Below are positions 53,436 to 62,302 of a stretch of 64,000 nt of DNA, one piece after another. The position numbers were made by a program, and so were the translations under genes. The notes under the pieces were generated by a model. The model saw only the letters and a program-made list of their open reading frames with translations, made no database searches and had not been told where the DNA came from. Positions within the stretch are counted from its first letter, which is position 1. Every line of letters starts with the position of its first letter. This DNA comes from GWA2-66-18 sp964537395. Its GTDB lineage: Bacteria; Elusimicrobiota; Elusimicrobia; UBA1565; UBA9628. The stretch spans positions 14,507 to 78,506 of the forward strand of contig CAZIBN010000002.1 of assembly GCA_964537395.1 (NCBI GenBank), in the 5' to 3' direction.

Positions 53436-53978
53436 CTATGGCTGAGAGGTGATCCAGCGGGCCGCGGACAGTATGTCGCGGCAAACGACCGTAGGCTTCG
53501 CTTTATAGGCCTTGTCGCGCCCGCCGTAGCCCGTGCGGACGAGGGCCGACGCGCAGCCGGCGCGGCGCGCGCACTCGATGTCCGACGTCTTGTCTCCGAT
53601 CATGAAGGAGCCCTTTATGTCGAGGCCGAATTTCTGTTTGGCGGCCAGCAGCATGCCCGTCCCGGGCTTGCGCCACGGATGGCTGCTGTCCGGCCCATGG
53701 GGTGAGAAATAGATCGCGTCCCACTTCGCTCCCGCCTTGCCCAAACGACGCTTGAGCTCGGCATGGATCGAGCGCACGGTCTTCAAAGAGAAGTAGCCGC
53801 GGGCAACGCCGGACTGGTTGGTGACGATCACGATCTTAAAGCCGGCCTCGCGCAGAAGCTTGAGCGCCCGCGGCGCATTCTTGAAGACCTTGAGCCCCGC
53901 GATCGAATCCAGATGATCCGCTTCGCGGATCAGGACGCCGTCGCGATCGATGAATACAGCTTTTGAGCGGGGCTTCAT
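53436..53978 (-). CDS. GmhB-like HAD phosphatase (heptose bisphosphatase family)
   Basis: 180 aa. HAD motif I is FIDRDGVLI, motif II is IVTNQSGVARGYF, HPWRKPGTGML is motif III, and FMIGDKTSDIECARRAG is motif IV, all as in D-glycero-D-manno-heptose-1,7-bisphosphate 7-phosphatase. The cysteines of the usual zinc loop before RKP are absent (YFSPHGPDSSHPWRKP), so metal binding or substrate may differ. It stands alone between inverted repeats. A -10 TAAAAT (53985-53990) lies six bases before the ATG. Confidence 0.85.
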   Translation of the reverse strand: MKPRSKAVFIDRDGVLIREADHLDSIAGLKVFKNAPRALKLLREAGFKIVIVTNQSGVARGYFSLKTVRSIHAELKRRLGKAGAKWDAIYFSPHGPDSSHPWRKPGTGMLLAAKQKFGLDIKGSFMIGDKTSDIECARRAGCASALVRTGYGGRDKAYKAKPTVVCRDILSAARWITSQP

Positions 53979-53984
53979 AATCAG

Positions 53985-53990
53985 ATTTTA
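53985..53990 (-). promoter_or_regulatory. -10 element of GmhB-like gene, leaderless
   Basis: TAAAAT on the minus strand with six bases to the ATG at 53978. Confidence 0.5.
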
Positions 53991-54008
53991 GCTTTTACGA
54001 CCTTCCGG

Positions 54009-54061
54009 AACTCGCACCGGTGCGAGTTCTAAGCAATTGAAGTAACTATAGGCCTGACACC
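54009..54061 (-). repeat. 53-bp inverted repeat, right copy, with perfect 20-bp palindrome
   Basis: The reverse complement begins GGTGTCAGGCCTATA and ends ACCGGTGCGAGTT. Its inner end is the perfect palindrome AACTCGCACCGGTGCGAGTT (54009-54028). It covers the last eleven codons of the deacetylase gene. Confidence 0.75.
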
Positions 54062-55042
54062 GAGGTGGCGGCGGGTTCCCTGCAGGAGGTTGCGGCCGAG
54101 GCTGAAGGTCATGCGGAATTTCTCGAAGGAGTCGCGGTCGTCGGTGCCGAAGCGGAGCATGGTGTAGGGGTTGGAGCCGGTATTGACGAAGCCGGCGACC
54201 GTGGTCAGACCGCAGAGGAAGCCTGAGGACTTCAGCATCGCGGTCGTTTTATCGGAGAAGTCGTCGTAGTCGCCGTTGGGGTAGCAGAACAGGTCGCAGG
54301 GGCGCCCGATGTTTTTTTCCACGAGGGCCTTGGATCGCGCCAGCTCTCGGAGCCCTTCCTCCTCACCGAGAAGCGTGACGATGGTGTGGGAGTGCGTGTG
54401 GCTGCCGATCTCCATCAAGCCCGTGTCCGCCATCTCCTTGGCCTGAGCCCAGGTCAGGGGACGGTAATTCCCGGGCGCGTTGGCGTCGAGGATCAGCTTT
54501 CGACCCAGCTCGGCCTCGACGGGGGCGATCAGCGCCTCGCGCGGGACAGGGAGCAGGGACTTGGCGGCGCGTTGAAGCTCCTTGAGGCGCTCCCGGCGGG
54601 CGGCGGGATCTCCGGGGGCGCCCGCGAAGGCGTGCTCGAGGCGGTCGGGCCACAGCGGGACGCGCTCATCGACGAACTGGGTGGCGAGGAACAACGTCGC
54701 CGGGGCCTTGGCCTCGCGCAGGGCGGGGAAGCCCAAGGTGTACACCGACTCGTAGCCGTCGTCGATGGTGAGGGCGACGGCATTGTCGGGAAGAGGCGGG
54801 CCGCCGGACAGCGAGGCCGCGACCTGGCGCAAGGTCACGAGGGCGCAGTTCTCTTTAAGAAAGGCCAGCTGACGGCGGAAAGTCTCCTGCTGAAGCCGGT
54901 TGCCTTGATAATTGACGATCCCGTCGGACGGCCGGTCCGTGAAGCCGTGATACATCAAAACGACCGCGTTGCGGCGCCGCAGCCATCTGAGGGGACGATC
55001 AAGGCCGAGGGCGAAAGCGGCTTTAAGAAAAGAAGATTTCAT
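54029..55042 (-). CDS. Polysaccharide deacetylase (NodB-like)
   Basis: 337 aa from MKSSFLKAAFALGLDRPL. NodB fold: VVLMYHGFTDRPSDG, VALTIDDGYESVYTLGFPAL (the TxDDG motif), then MEIGSHTHSHTIVTLL (the H-x-x-x-H metal site) and CDLFCYPNGDYDDFS. It removes acetyl groups from a surface or periplasmic polysaccharide. The last residues (about LGVRPIVTSIA) are encoded by the inverted repeat, so the natural C-terminus may have been replaced. The start overlaps the acetyltransferase stop (ATGA). Confidence 0.88.
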   Translation of the reverse strand: MKSSFLKAAFALGLDRPLRWLRRRNAVVLMYHGFTDRPSDGIVNYQGNRLQQETFRRQLAFLKENCALVTLRQVAASLSGGPPLPDNAVALTIDDGYESVYTLGFPALREAKAPATLFLATQFVDERVPLWPDRLEHAFAGAPGDPAARRERLKELQRAAKSLLPVPREALIAPVEAELGRKLILDANAPGNYRPLTWAQAKEMADTGLMEIGSHTHSHTIVTLLGEEEGLRELARSKALVEKNIGRPCDLFCYPNGDYDDFSDKTTAMLKSSGFLCGLTTVAGFVNTGSNPYTMLRFGTDDRDSFEKFRMTFSLGRNLLQGTRRHLGVRPIVTSIA

Positions 55043-56043
55043 GGGAACATCAGGTCGTGGTCGCTGTCGATGCCCTGCGAAGGCAACGGCATCGAGAGCA
55101 TCCCGGCCGCGGCCGCGTCGGCCCCGTGCCAGGCGTAGCGCAGCGTGCGGCCGCGGCGCAGGATGGGAGCGGCCGCCGCGAGCAGGGCCTCGTCGTTGCC
55201 GGCCATCCACAGGTCGTCGGCGTCCTGATCGAGCGCCCAGCGCGCGAAGGCCTTGACCATCGCGGCACGAGCGGGCGTGGGGCCCGGGCCGACTACGAGC
55301 AGATGCGCGCGGCGCCGGCCGAGGCTGTTGAATAAACGGAACACCGCGCTGACGCCGCCGGCTTCGGCCAGGACCTGCTCCTCGCGCCGCGGATGCTCGA
55401 GCAGGCGCCAGCGGACCCAATCCGCGTCGCGCACGACGCGCGTTGGGGCCGAGACGTCGTCGAGGCGTTCGGCGAGGCCGCCGGCGTCGAGCGGCAGCGG
55501 CCTGATCTCCAGAAGGGGCGCGCCGAAGGTCAGCGCCTTAAGCATGGCGCGGGCCGCGAGGCCCAGGGCCGGGCCCGCCGCGGCGGCCAGCGGGCCGTAG
55601 CGGCGGCGCAACGGGCCGGAGAGCTCGAGCGGCAGGCTGCGCACGCTCGTGTCGGAGCGCTCGGTCCAGCCGAGCTTGAGGAACACCTTCATCGAGAGGT
55701 CGTTGCAGAAGGTGATGCGCCGCGGACACAGGGCCATCCATGCTTCGGTCAGCGTCTTGCCGTGCCCCTTGCCCTGATACTCGGGAAGTATCGAAAAGTC
55801 GACGAACCAGATCGCCGTTTCGACCTTGCCCCCGTGCGCGAGCTTGACCGGGATCGCCCCCGCGTGGCCGACGACGCGCTCGCCCTCGACGAGGACCAGG
55901 GGCTCGATGCCGGGAAATCGTCCCACCCGGTACAGCCACTCCCAGTGCTCGGCGAGAAAGGCCGCCCGGTCCGGAAAGGCGTCGGCGTAGAAGCGGCGCA
56001 ACGCGCCGTTCTGTACGCTCGACGCCTTCCGGATATCGGGCAT
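55039..56043 (-). CDS. GNAT-family acetyltransferase
   Basis: 334 aa. The N-terminal GNAT domain has VVGHAGAIPVKLA, the acetyl-CoA core WFVDFSILPEYQGKGHGKTL and LGWTERSD. The second half (about 180-334) looks like a further degenerate GNAT-type domain (RRRAHLLVVGPGPTPARAAM). It may modify a sugar; the neighbouring deacetylase suggests a glycan acetylation cycle (inference). Seven bases after the transporter gene. Confidence 0.82.
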   Translation of the reverse strand: MPDIRKASSVQNGALRRFYADAFPDRAAFLAEHWEWLYRVGRFPGIEPLVLVEGERVVGHAGAIPVKLAHGGKVETAIWFVDFSILPEYQGKGHGKTLTEAWMALCPRRITFCNDLSMKVFLKLGWTERSDTSVRSLPLELSGPLRRRYGPLAAAAGPALGLAARAMLKALTFGAPLLEIRPLPLDAGGLAERLDDVSAPTRVVRDADWVRWRLLEHPRREEQVLAEAGGVSAVFRLFNSLGRRRAHLLVVGPGPTPARAAMVKAFARWALDQDADDLWMAGNDEALLAAAAPILRRGRTLRYAWHGADAAAAGMLSMPLPSQGIDSDHDLMFP

Positions 56044-56050
56044 CGTTTAG

Positions 56051-57433
56051 CTAGTGGCCGACGGGAGCCGAGCCGTCCTCGAGGTATTCGCGCACCTTAT
56101 AGCGCGACGCGCTCCAGATGAACACGCCCGAGAAGCCGAGCATCAGGACCGCGAAGAACCAGAAGAACGCCGCGCCCTGGAACTTGTTGATCTCCGAGAC
56201 ATAGGCGGTCAGCATGTTGCCGGCGAACACGGTCAGGAGCCAGAAGCTCATGATCGTACTCTTCATCGCGCGAGGCGCCTGGGTGTAAGCGAACTCGAGG
56301 CCGGTGATCGAGACCATGATCTCGGCGACCGTGATCAGGAGGTACGGGATGAACTGCCAGCCGATGGAGGGCACCCCGCCCGCGTCGATCGCCGACTGGA
56401 TCATGGCCGCCGCGGCGAAGGAGCTCGCCGCGATGACCATGCCGCCCGACATACGGCGCAGAGGCGTCATCGCCCAGCCCGTGAGCTTCTCGACGCCGGG
56501 GTATATGCCTTTGGAGAAGATCGGGATCAGCACCATGACCATGATCGGGTTCAGGGCCGAGATCTGCGAGGCCTCGAACTTGATCCCGAGGAAGTCCAGG
56601 TTCATCTGCTGGGCTTGGAGCACCCACGACGAGCCGTGCTGGTCGAACAGCGCCCAGAACACGGAGACCGTCGCGAACACCTTGAAGATGCCCATCGCCG
56701 CGCGCGCGCCCTCGACCTCGTCGGGGGCGTAGCGGCTCTCGGCGGCGCTGAGGAAGTCGCCGCCTTCCTTGCGCTTGCCGTTGATGGCCGCCCATGCGAT
56801 CGGAACGAAGCCCGCCTTTCCAGTCTTGCCGGTCGGAGGCACGTTGACGAACTGCTTGCGCCCCGCCCAGAACACCACGGTGGCGACGGCCATCAGGATG
56901 CCGGGGATGCCGAACGCCCAGGAGGGGCCGTACTTGACGAGCACCCAGGGCGTGAGCAAGGTCGAGAAGAAGGAGCCGAAGTTGATCGCGAAGTAGAAGA
57001 CATCGAAGATCTTCGGGACGAGCTCCTTGTTCTTGTCGGTGAACTGGTCGCCGACGTGGGCGGAAACGCACGGCTTGATGCCGCCGGAGCCGAGCGCGAT
57101 CAGGCCGAGGCCGAAGTAGATCCCGGTCTTCGTCTCGAACAGCGCGAGGACGAGGTGGCCCAAGCAGTACACGATCGACAGCGTCATGATCGTCCGGTAT
57201 TTTCCCCAATAGCGGTCGGAGAGCCACGCGCCGAGCAGCGGCGTGAAGTAGCAGGCCGAGACGAAGTAGTGGTAGACGGCCGTCGCCTCGTTCTTGGGCA
57301 TCGCGAGGTGCGAGACCATGAACACGGTGAGGATGGCGCGCATGCCGTAGTAGCTGAAGCGCTCGCAGAGCTCGTTGCCGACGATGTATTTGATCTGAGG
57401 CGGGAAGCCGGCCGTCTGGGTCGTTGTCATCAT
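56051..57433 (-). CDS. POT/PTR2-family peptide:proton symporter
   Basis: 460 aa, twelve membrane spans. The POT signature ExxERFxYYG is present (NELCERFSYYGMRAIL), together with AWLSDRYWGKYRTI, GSGGIKPCVSAHVGDQF and FYFAINFGSFFSTLLTPWV. It takes up di- and tripeptides with protons. The ATG overlaps the dapA stop (ATGA); import of peptides fits coexpression with lysine/diaminopimelate genes. Confidence 0.93.
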   Translation of the reverse strand: MMTTTQTAGFPPQIKYIVGNELCERFSYYGMRAILTVFMVSHLAMPKNEATAVYHYFVSACYFTPLLGAWLSDRYWGKYRTIMTLSIVYCLGHLVLALFETKTGIYFGLGLIALGSGGIKPCVSAHVGDQFTDKNKELVPKIFDVFYFAINFGSFFSTLLTPWVLVKYGPSWAFGIPGILMAVATVVFWAGRKQFVNVPPTGKTGKAGFVPIAWAAINGKRKEGGDFLSAAESRYAPDEVEGARAAMGIFKVFATVSVFWALFDQHGSSWVLQAQQMNLDFLGIKFEASQISALNPIMVMVLIPIFSKGIYPGVEKLTGWAMTPLRRMSGGMVIAASSFAAAAMIQSAIDAGGVPSIGWQFIPYLLITVAEIMVSITGLEFAYTQAPRAMKSTIMSFWLLTVFAGNMLTAYVSEINKFQGAAFFWFFAVLMLGFSGVFIWSASRYKVREYLEDGSAPVGH

Positions 57434-58311
57434 ATGAGTCCGAACTCCTTGAGCGCTTTTTTCAGCGGGGGGCGATTTTCAGCAGACAGAACGGTGAGCG
57501 GCAGGCGGGGCTCGGGGCGGCAGAGGCCCATCATGGCGAGCGCGGCCTTCACGGGGATCGGATTGGTCTCGACGAACAGGGACTTGATCAGGGGGAAGAG
57601 CTTGAGATGCAGGGCCGCGGCGCGCTTGTAGTCGCCCTTGAGGGCCGCCGCGCACAACGCCTGGGTCTGCTTGGGCGCGATATTGGCGACCACAGACACG
57701 ACGCCGCGCGCGCCGACGGCCATCATCGGCAAGGTAAGGGAGTCGTCGCCGGAGAGCACCGTGAAGCCGGGCTTGGTCAAAGTCAGTATTTCAGACACCT
57801 GGTCGAGCGAGCCCGCCGCCTCCTTCACCGCCATGATGGTGGGAAAATCTTTCGCGAGGCGAGCCAAGGTCTTCGGCTGTATGTTGACGCCGGTACGGCT
57901 GGGGATGTTGTACGCGATGATCGGCAAGCGCGACTCGCACGCGACGGCGCGGAAGTGCTGGTAGATCCCTTCCTGGGTCGGCTTATTGTAATACGGGGCG
58001 AGCACGAGCAGGGCGTCGGCGCCCAGGCTCTCGGCCTCGCGCGCGGACTCGACGGCCTTCCAGGTCGCATTCGCGCCCACGCCGGCGATGACGGGGATCT
58101 CGCCGCGGGACTCGTCGCAGGCGATCTCGATGGCGCGGCGGTACTCCTCGTGCATCAAGGTCGCGGCCTCTCCCGTCGAGCCGCAGGGCACCAGGCCCCG
58201 GGTTCCGCCCTTGAGCTGGCGGTGGATCAGGTGGCGGTAGGCGTCCTCGTCGAGGCGGCCATCCCGGTCGAACGGCGTGACGAGCGCGGCATAGGAGCCT
58301 TCGAACTTCAT
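57430..58311 (-). CDS. dapA: 4-hydroxy-tetrahydrodipicolinate synthase
   Basis: 293 aa TIM barrel. It condenses pyruvate and aspartate semialdehyde for lysine and diaminopimelate. Schiff-base Lys K163 (IMAVKEAAG), Tyr Y134 (IIAYNIPSRTG) with R139, GSTGEAATL and APYYNKPTQEGIYQHF are present. Coupled by four-base overlaps to dapF upstream and the peptide transporter downstream. Confidence 0.95.
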   Translation of the reverse strand: MKFEGSYAALVTPFDRDGRLDEDAYRHLIHRQLKGGTRGLVPCGSTGEAATLMHEEYRRAIEIACDESRGEIPVIAGVGANATWKAVESAREAESLGADALLVLAPYYNKPTQEGIYQHFRAVACESRLPIIAYNIPSRTGVNIQPKTLARLAKDFPTIMAVKEAAGSLDQVSEILTLTKPGFTVLSGDDSLTLPMMAVGARGVVSVVANIAPKQTQALCAAALKGDYKRAAALHLKLFPLIKSLFVETNPIPVKAALAMMGLCRPEPRLPLTVLSAENRPPLKKALKEFGLI

Positions 58312-59087
58312 ATCGATACCTCTCCGGAAAAGATGATTTTGCCCGGGCCTTCCAGGCGGGGGCCGTTGTCGAAAGAAACGGAGAGGGTGTCGCCGCCGCG
58401 GACCACGACGCGAACGGGGGAAAGATCGAAGCCGAGGACGCGGGCGACGAACGCGGCCGCCACGATTCCGGTGCCGCAGGCTAAAGTCTCGGCTTCGACG
58501 CCCCGTTCATATGTGCGAACCAACAAAAAATTTTTTCTTATCTCGACAAAATCGATGTTGGCGCCCGCGCGTCCGAAGGCCTTATGGAACCGAAGCGCCC
58601 GTCCGAGTTCTCCGACGTTTATTTTTTTAACGTCCGGGACGAACACGACCGCGTGCGGGACCCCGGTATCGACGTAATGAGCCTGGAGCGAGTGCCCCGG
58701 CGTTTTGACGTTGATGCCGAGGCGCAGCTTTTTTGGCGCCGGCATCGACACCGCCGCTCGTCCCTTGCCCGTCAGGCGCGCGCTCAGCGGCCCGCGGTTG
58801 GTCTCGAGCGTGAACTCCGTGCCCTTGACCCAGCCCCGCGCCGCGGCCCACAGGGCCGCGCAGCGGGAGCCGTTGCCGCAGAAGGCCGCGGAGCCGTCGG
58901 CGTTCCAGTAATCGAGCCGAACACTCGCTTCGCGATGCTTCATCACGATCAATCCGTCGCCCCCGACGCCGAAGCGCCGGTCGCACAGAACCCGCGCGAG
59001 GGCGGCCCCGGATCTCCCTTTGGGCAGGCCGGAGAGCAGGACGAAGTCGTTGCCGGCGCCCGAGAGCTTCCAGAAGGGGATCTTCAT
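58308..59087 (-). CDS. dapF: Diaminopimelate epimerase
   Basis: 259 aa from MKIPFWKLSGAGNDF; a longer in-frame extension across the TPR gene was rejected. The two catalytic cysteines are C70 (FCGNGSRC) and C204 (ETLACGTGIVAA). It interconverts LL- and meso-diaminopimelate for peptidoglycan and lysine. Overlaps the TPR gene by ATGA. Confidence 0.95.
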   Translation of the reverse strand: MKIPFWKLSGAGNDFVLLSGLPKGRSGAALARVLCDRRFGVGGDGLIVMKHREASVRLDYWNADGSAAFCGNGSRCAALWAAARGWVKGTEFTLETNRGPLSARLTGKGRAAVSMPAPKKLRLGINVKTPGHSLQAHYVDTGVPHAVVFVPDVKKINVGELGRALRFHKAFGRAGANIDFVEIRKNFLLVRTYERGVEAETLACGTGIVAAAFVARVLGFDLSPVRVVVRGGDTLSVSFDNGPRLEGPGKIIFSGEVSI

Positions 59088-60055
59088 TTCGAGGCCGTCT
59101 CCGCGGTGAGCGTGTCGCGCAGGCGGCGGGCCGCGCGGGCGGAGAAATCGAGGCGCGCGGGCGCGGTCAACGGAGACAGCTCGAGGACGGCTTTGGCCGG
59201 CAGGCCGCGGGCGAGCTGGGCGCGGACGCGCGTCCATAGCGCGGCGGCATCGCCGGGAGATTCTTTGAGCACCAGGTCCGCTTCGAGGAGGGCCTCTCCG
59301 GTACGGCCCGCCTCGATGAGCCACAGGGCCTTGGCGCGTCGCGCCCCGACGCCCGCGCCCTGCGCCAAGGCGTCGTCGAGGGCCGCGAAGGCGCCAGTCA
59401 TGTCGCCCTGCGCGCGGCGCGCCAGCGCGATCATGATATGGCCCTCGGGATTCTTCGGCTCGAGAGCGATCGCACGTGCGAGCGCCAGGTCGGCGGTCGC
59501 CCAGTCGTGCTGGGCGAGCAAGGTCTCCGCGTAGGAGCGCCACACGTCCGCGCGTCCGTCGAGCGCTTCGAGAGCGACCTCGTAATGCGACGCGGAGCGG
59601 TCGAGGAAGCCGGCGCGGTGGTCTATCTCCGCGAGGCCCAGGTGGGCGCCCCAGTGCCTGGGTTCGTAGATGAGAGCCTTCAGATAGAAGACGCGGGCCT
59701 GCTCGTTAAGGCCGATGCGGTGGAGGATGTCTCCCTGGCGTGTGTGCAGGTCCACGTTCTTGGGAAAAAGCTTCACGCCGAGCTGGTAGTAGCTCAGCGC
59801 CTCGTCCGTGCGCCCGAGCGCGGTGAGGTTGTCGCCCATGAGGACGTAGGCCTGCCTCAGGTCGGTGCCGCGCAGGGTCTGGATGAAATCCGGGCTCAGC
59901 GCCGCGATCACCTCGGCGGGCTTATTCGCGTCCGACAGCTCCTGCACGGGGCGGATCTTCCGGTCCGACGGTTCGCCGAACAGGCGCCAGGCGCGGGCCG
60001 GTCCCGCGAGCAGCAGCAGCGCGGCTAAGACGAGGGGGGGCGCCGAAGCCCTCAT
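59084..60055 (-). CDS. Exported TPR-repeat protein
   Basis: 323 aa from MRASAPPLVLAALLL, with a signal peptide (cleavage after about residue 22, ...GPARA). Tandem TPR units fill about 55-300 (TDEALSYYQLGVKLFPKNVD; EQARVFYLKALIYEPRHW; WATADLALARAIALEPKNPE). A periplasmic scaffold is likely. Partners are unknown; it is coupled to a patatin-like gene upstream and dapF downstream. Confidence 0.85.
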   Translation of the reverse strand: MRASAPPLVLAALLLLAGPARAWRLFGEPSDRKIRPVQELSDANKPAEVIAALSPDFIQTLRGTDLRQAYVLMGDNLTALGRTDEALSYYQLGVKLFPKNVDLHTRQGDILHRIGLNEQARVFYLKALIYEPRHWGAHLGLAEIDHRAGFLDRSASHYEVALEALDGRADVWRSYAETLLAQHDWATADLALARAIALEPKNPEGHIMIALARRAQGDMTGAFAALDDALAQGAGVGARRAKALWLIEAGRTGEALLEADLVLKESPGDAAALWTRVRAQLARGLPAKAVLELSPLTAPARLDFSARAARRLRDTLTAETASK

Positions 60056-61005
60056 TTGTGGTTTCCCGGCGCCCAACCGTCCGACAGCTTGGGGATGGAG
60101 GCCAGTATCAGGCTCTCCTTCGCCGCCTCAAGGCGCGAGGACGCGGCGACGACGCCTTTCTCGATGGCCTCGACGATGCGATGATCCTCGAACATGCCGA
60201 TGTCGCCGACAGGCGGCTCGATCAGGAAATCGGCCTGCTTGCGCTGCTCGCGAGACAGGTAGGAGCCGCGGATGTCGATGACCTGCAGGAGGCTCTCGAG
60301 CACGTTCTCCGGCCGCGATGTCGTGTAGTCCGTCTCGGTCACGCTCGCGATCGTCCACTCGGCGCCGAGCAGGCGCGCGGCGTCGACCGGGATGTAATCC
60401 ACTACGCCGCCGTCGACGAGGAAGCGGTGGCGGTACTCGAGAGGCCGGAAGATCCCGGGCAGGTTCATGCTCGCGCGTACGGCCTTGGCCACGTCGCCGT
60501 CGCGGAAGATGATGGCCTCTCCGGTGTAGACGTCCATCGCCACGCAGGCGAAAGGCTTGAGCGTCTGATCGAAGCGGATGCTGCCGATGCTCTTTCGCAG
60601 CATGATCTCGGTGTTCTCCGAGGAGAGGAGCTTGTCGAACAGGAGCAGCGAGATCAGGCGCGCCGACGACAGGTCGTTGCCGCTGCCGACATTGATCGCG
60701 ACGGCGAACTCGTACAATTTCTTCACCGGCATCCCCGACGCGTACAGGGCGCCCATGACCGCTCCCATCGAGGTGCCCGCGACCGTGTCGATCGGGAAGC
60801 CGGCGTCCTCGAGCGCCTGGATCACGCCGACGTGCGCGACGCCGCGCAGAGAGCCTGCGGACAGCACGAGGCCGACCTTGGGGCGGCGGTTCGCGGGGGC
60901 TTGCCGCACCTCGCGCCAGAGATGATCACGCAGCAAGGCCTCCGCCGACATGTCCGGGGCGGCGTAAGCGGGAGCTGCGAGCAGCAGCGCCAGCAGGAGC
61001 TTCAT
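60052..61005 (-). CDS. Exported patatin-like phospholipase
   Basis: 317 aa with a signal peptide (MKLLLALLLAAPAYA). Catalytic Ser in GTSMG (VAGTSMGAVMGAL), oxyanion-type loop SAGSLRGVAHVG and catalytic Asp in VDGGVVDYIP. It is like the RssA/PlpD group but without an attached barrel. It could hydrolyse phospholipids or lipid A acyl esters in the periplasm. Overlaps tolC-like and TPR genes by four bases. Confidence 0.9.
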   Translation of the reverse strand: MKLLLALLLAAPAYAAPDMSAEALLRDHLWREVRQAPANRRPKVGLVLSAGSLRGVAHVGVIQALEDAGFPIDTVAGTSMGAVMGALYASGMPVKKLYEFAVAINVGSGNDLSSARLISLLLFDKLLSSENTEIMLRKSIGSIRFDQTLKPFACVAMDVYTGEAIIFRDGDVAKAVRASMNLPGIFRPLEYRHRFLVDGGVVDYIPVDAARLLGAEWTIASVTETDYTTSRPENVLESLLQVIDIRGSYLSREQRKQADFLIEPPVGDIGMFEDHRIVEAIEKGVVAASSRLEAAKESLILASIPKLSDGWAPGNHK

Positions 61006-62285
61006 TGCGGTAGTTCCCGTCCCACGGCGCGTTCGAAGCGCGCGCGGGCCAGGATGTGCTCCGTGATTGCGGCAAGATGGGCGAGCCTCAGCTCCAGGAC
61101 GCCATCTCGGGCTCTCAGGCGCGACAGCGCCGGACCGGGCTTGCCGACGGCCTCATCGTAAAGTGCCTGGACCTTTTTCCACCGGCTCTCGCGGTGAGGC
61201 CATTCCTCCTGCCACCAACGCAAAGTCTCGGCGGCCTGGCGAACCTCGAGGCGCACCCGGTCCTGAAGCCCGGAGCGGGCGAGCTCGCCTTGGCGCTGCT
61301 CGGCGCGCTTCTGCTTGAGCTGGCTCCAGTAGTCATAGGCGAAGGGAACCTTGATGCCGATCGACACGTCCCAGTTGTTGTTCTTGACCGGAAAGCGCGT
61401 GGCAGTCAGCTCGTAGTCGCCGGCGAGGATCACGGTCGGGCTGCGGCGGCCGAGCGCCAGGTTCACGCCGATCGCGTCCATCTGCACGCGATAGGTCTGC
61501 GACTGGAGCTCGGGGCGCAGCTCCATCGCCCAGATCACGGCCTTCTCCACCTCGGCCTTCACTGGACGGGTCTCGAGGACGCCCTGCACGCGGAAAGGGG
61601 TGTCGAGCTCGAGGCTCAAGGTATTGAGGAACTGCAGGCGCGCGCTGTCGAGCGCGTGCTGGGCCTCCGAGGCGCGCGTGCGCGCGGAGCCGAGCGTCGC
61701 CTCGACTTCGATCCGCTCCCACGGCCCCAGGTCGCCTTTCTCCGCGGCGAGCTCGACGGTCTTGAGATGCAGGTCGAAGGTGCTCACGCGTTCCTGCGCC
61801 AGCAGAAGGCGGTAGAAGGCCTCCTTCGCGTGCAAGGTCACATCCATCTTGACCGAGTCCCGGTTGGACCGGGCCTGCTTCTGCGAGGCCTGCGCCAGGC
61901 GCAGCGTGTTCAGCGTGCGCCGGCCCTCGTAGATCGGCATGTTGAAATAGGCGCGGCCGGAGTAGATGCTCTCGCTCGGCCCTCCCGGGAACAGGAGCAG
62001 GCTGCGGAATTCGGGGGAGAGCGCGAACGGATAGCGCGCGTCATACTTGGTCGCGCTTCCCTGCAGGCCGACCTCGGGCAGGAAGCGCAGCTTCGCCTCG
62101 GTGACGCGCGCGTCGGCGATGATGACGTCCTGCTCGGCGGACTGAAGCTTGGGATCGTTGCGCAGCAGCCGCACGGTCTCCTCGAGCGTGTACACGCGCT
62201 CGGTCGATGCGTTCGCCGCCGATGCGGCGAAGGGCGCACCGGCGAGAGCGAGGCATAACGTGGCGGCGATAAGTCGGTTGAACAT
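61002..62285 (-). CDS. TolC-family outer membrane efflux protein
   Basis: 427 aa. A signal peptide (about 1-23) precedes two OEP repeats of long helices with short strands (YTLEETVRLLRNDPKLQSAE ... EARVTEAKLRFLPEVGLQGS-like; AVIWAMELRPELQSQTYRVQ). It forms a trimeric export channel. No adaptor or pump gene is adjacent, so the partner must be elsewhere. Confidence 0.9.
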   Translation of the reverse strand: MFNRLIAATLCLALAGAPFAASAANASTERVYTLEETVRLLRNDPKLQSAEQDVIIADARVTEAKLRFLPEVGLQGSATKYDARYPFALSPEFRSLLLFPGGPSESIYSGRAYFNMPIYEGRRTLNTLRLAQASQKQARSNRDSVKMDVTLHAKEAFYRLLLAQERVSTFDLHLKTVELAAEKGDLGPWERIEVEATLGSARTRASEAQHALDSARLQFLNTLSLELDTPFRVQGVLETRPVKAEVEKAVIWAMELRPELQSQTYRVQMDAIGVNLALGRRSPTVILAGDYELTATRFPVKNNNWDVSIGIKVPFAYDYWSQLKQKRAEQRQGELARSGLQDRVRLEVRQAAETLRWWQEEWPHRESRWKKVQALYDEAVGKPGPALSRLRARDGVLELRLAHLAAITEHILARARFERAVGRELPQ

Positions 62286-62302
62286 AGGAGGGACGAAAAA
62301 GG

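Noticed and set aside
54029..55420. Longer start (55420) for the deacetylase
   Set aside because: The first 126 codons are a shadow of the acetyltransferase gene; MKSSFLKAAF at 55042 gives the ATGA overlap.
56054..57631. 525-codon open frame opposite the POT transporter
   Set aside because: Antisense shadow of a transporter with an intact family signature.
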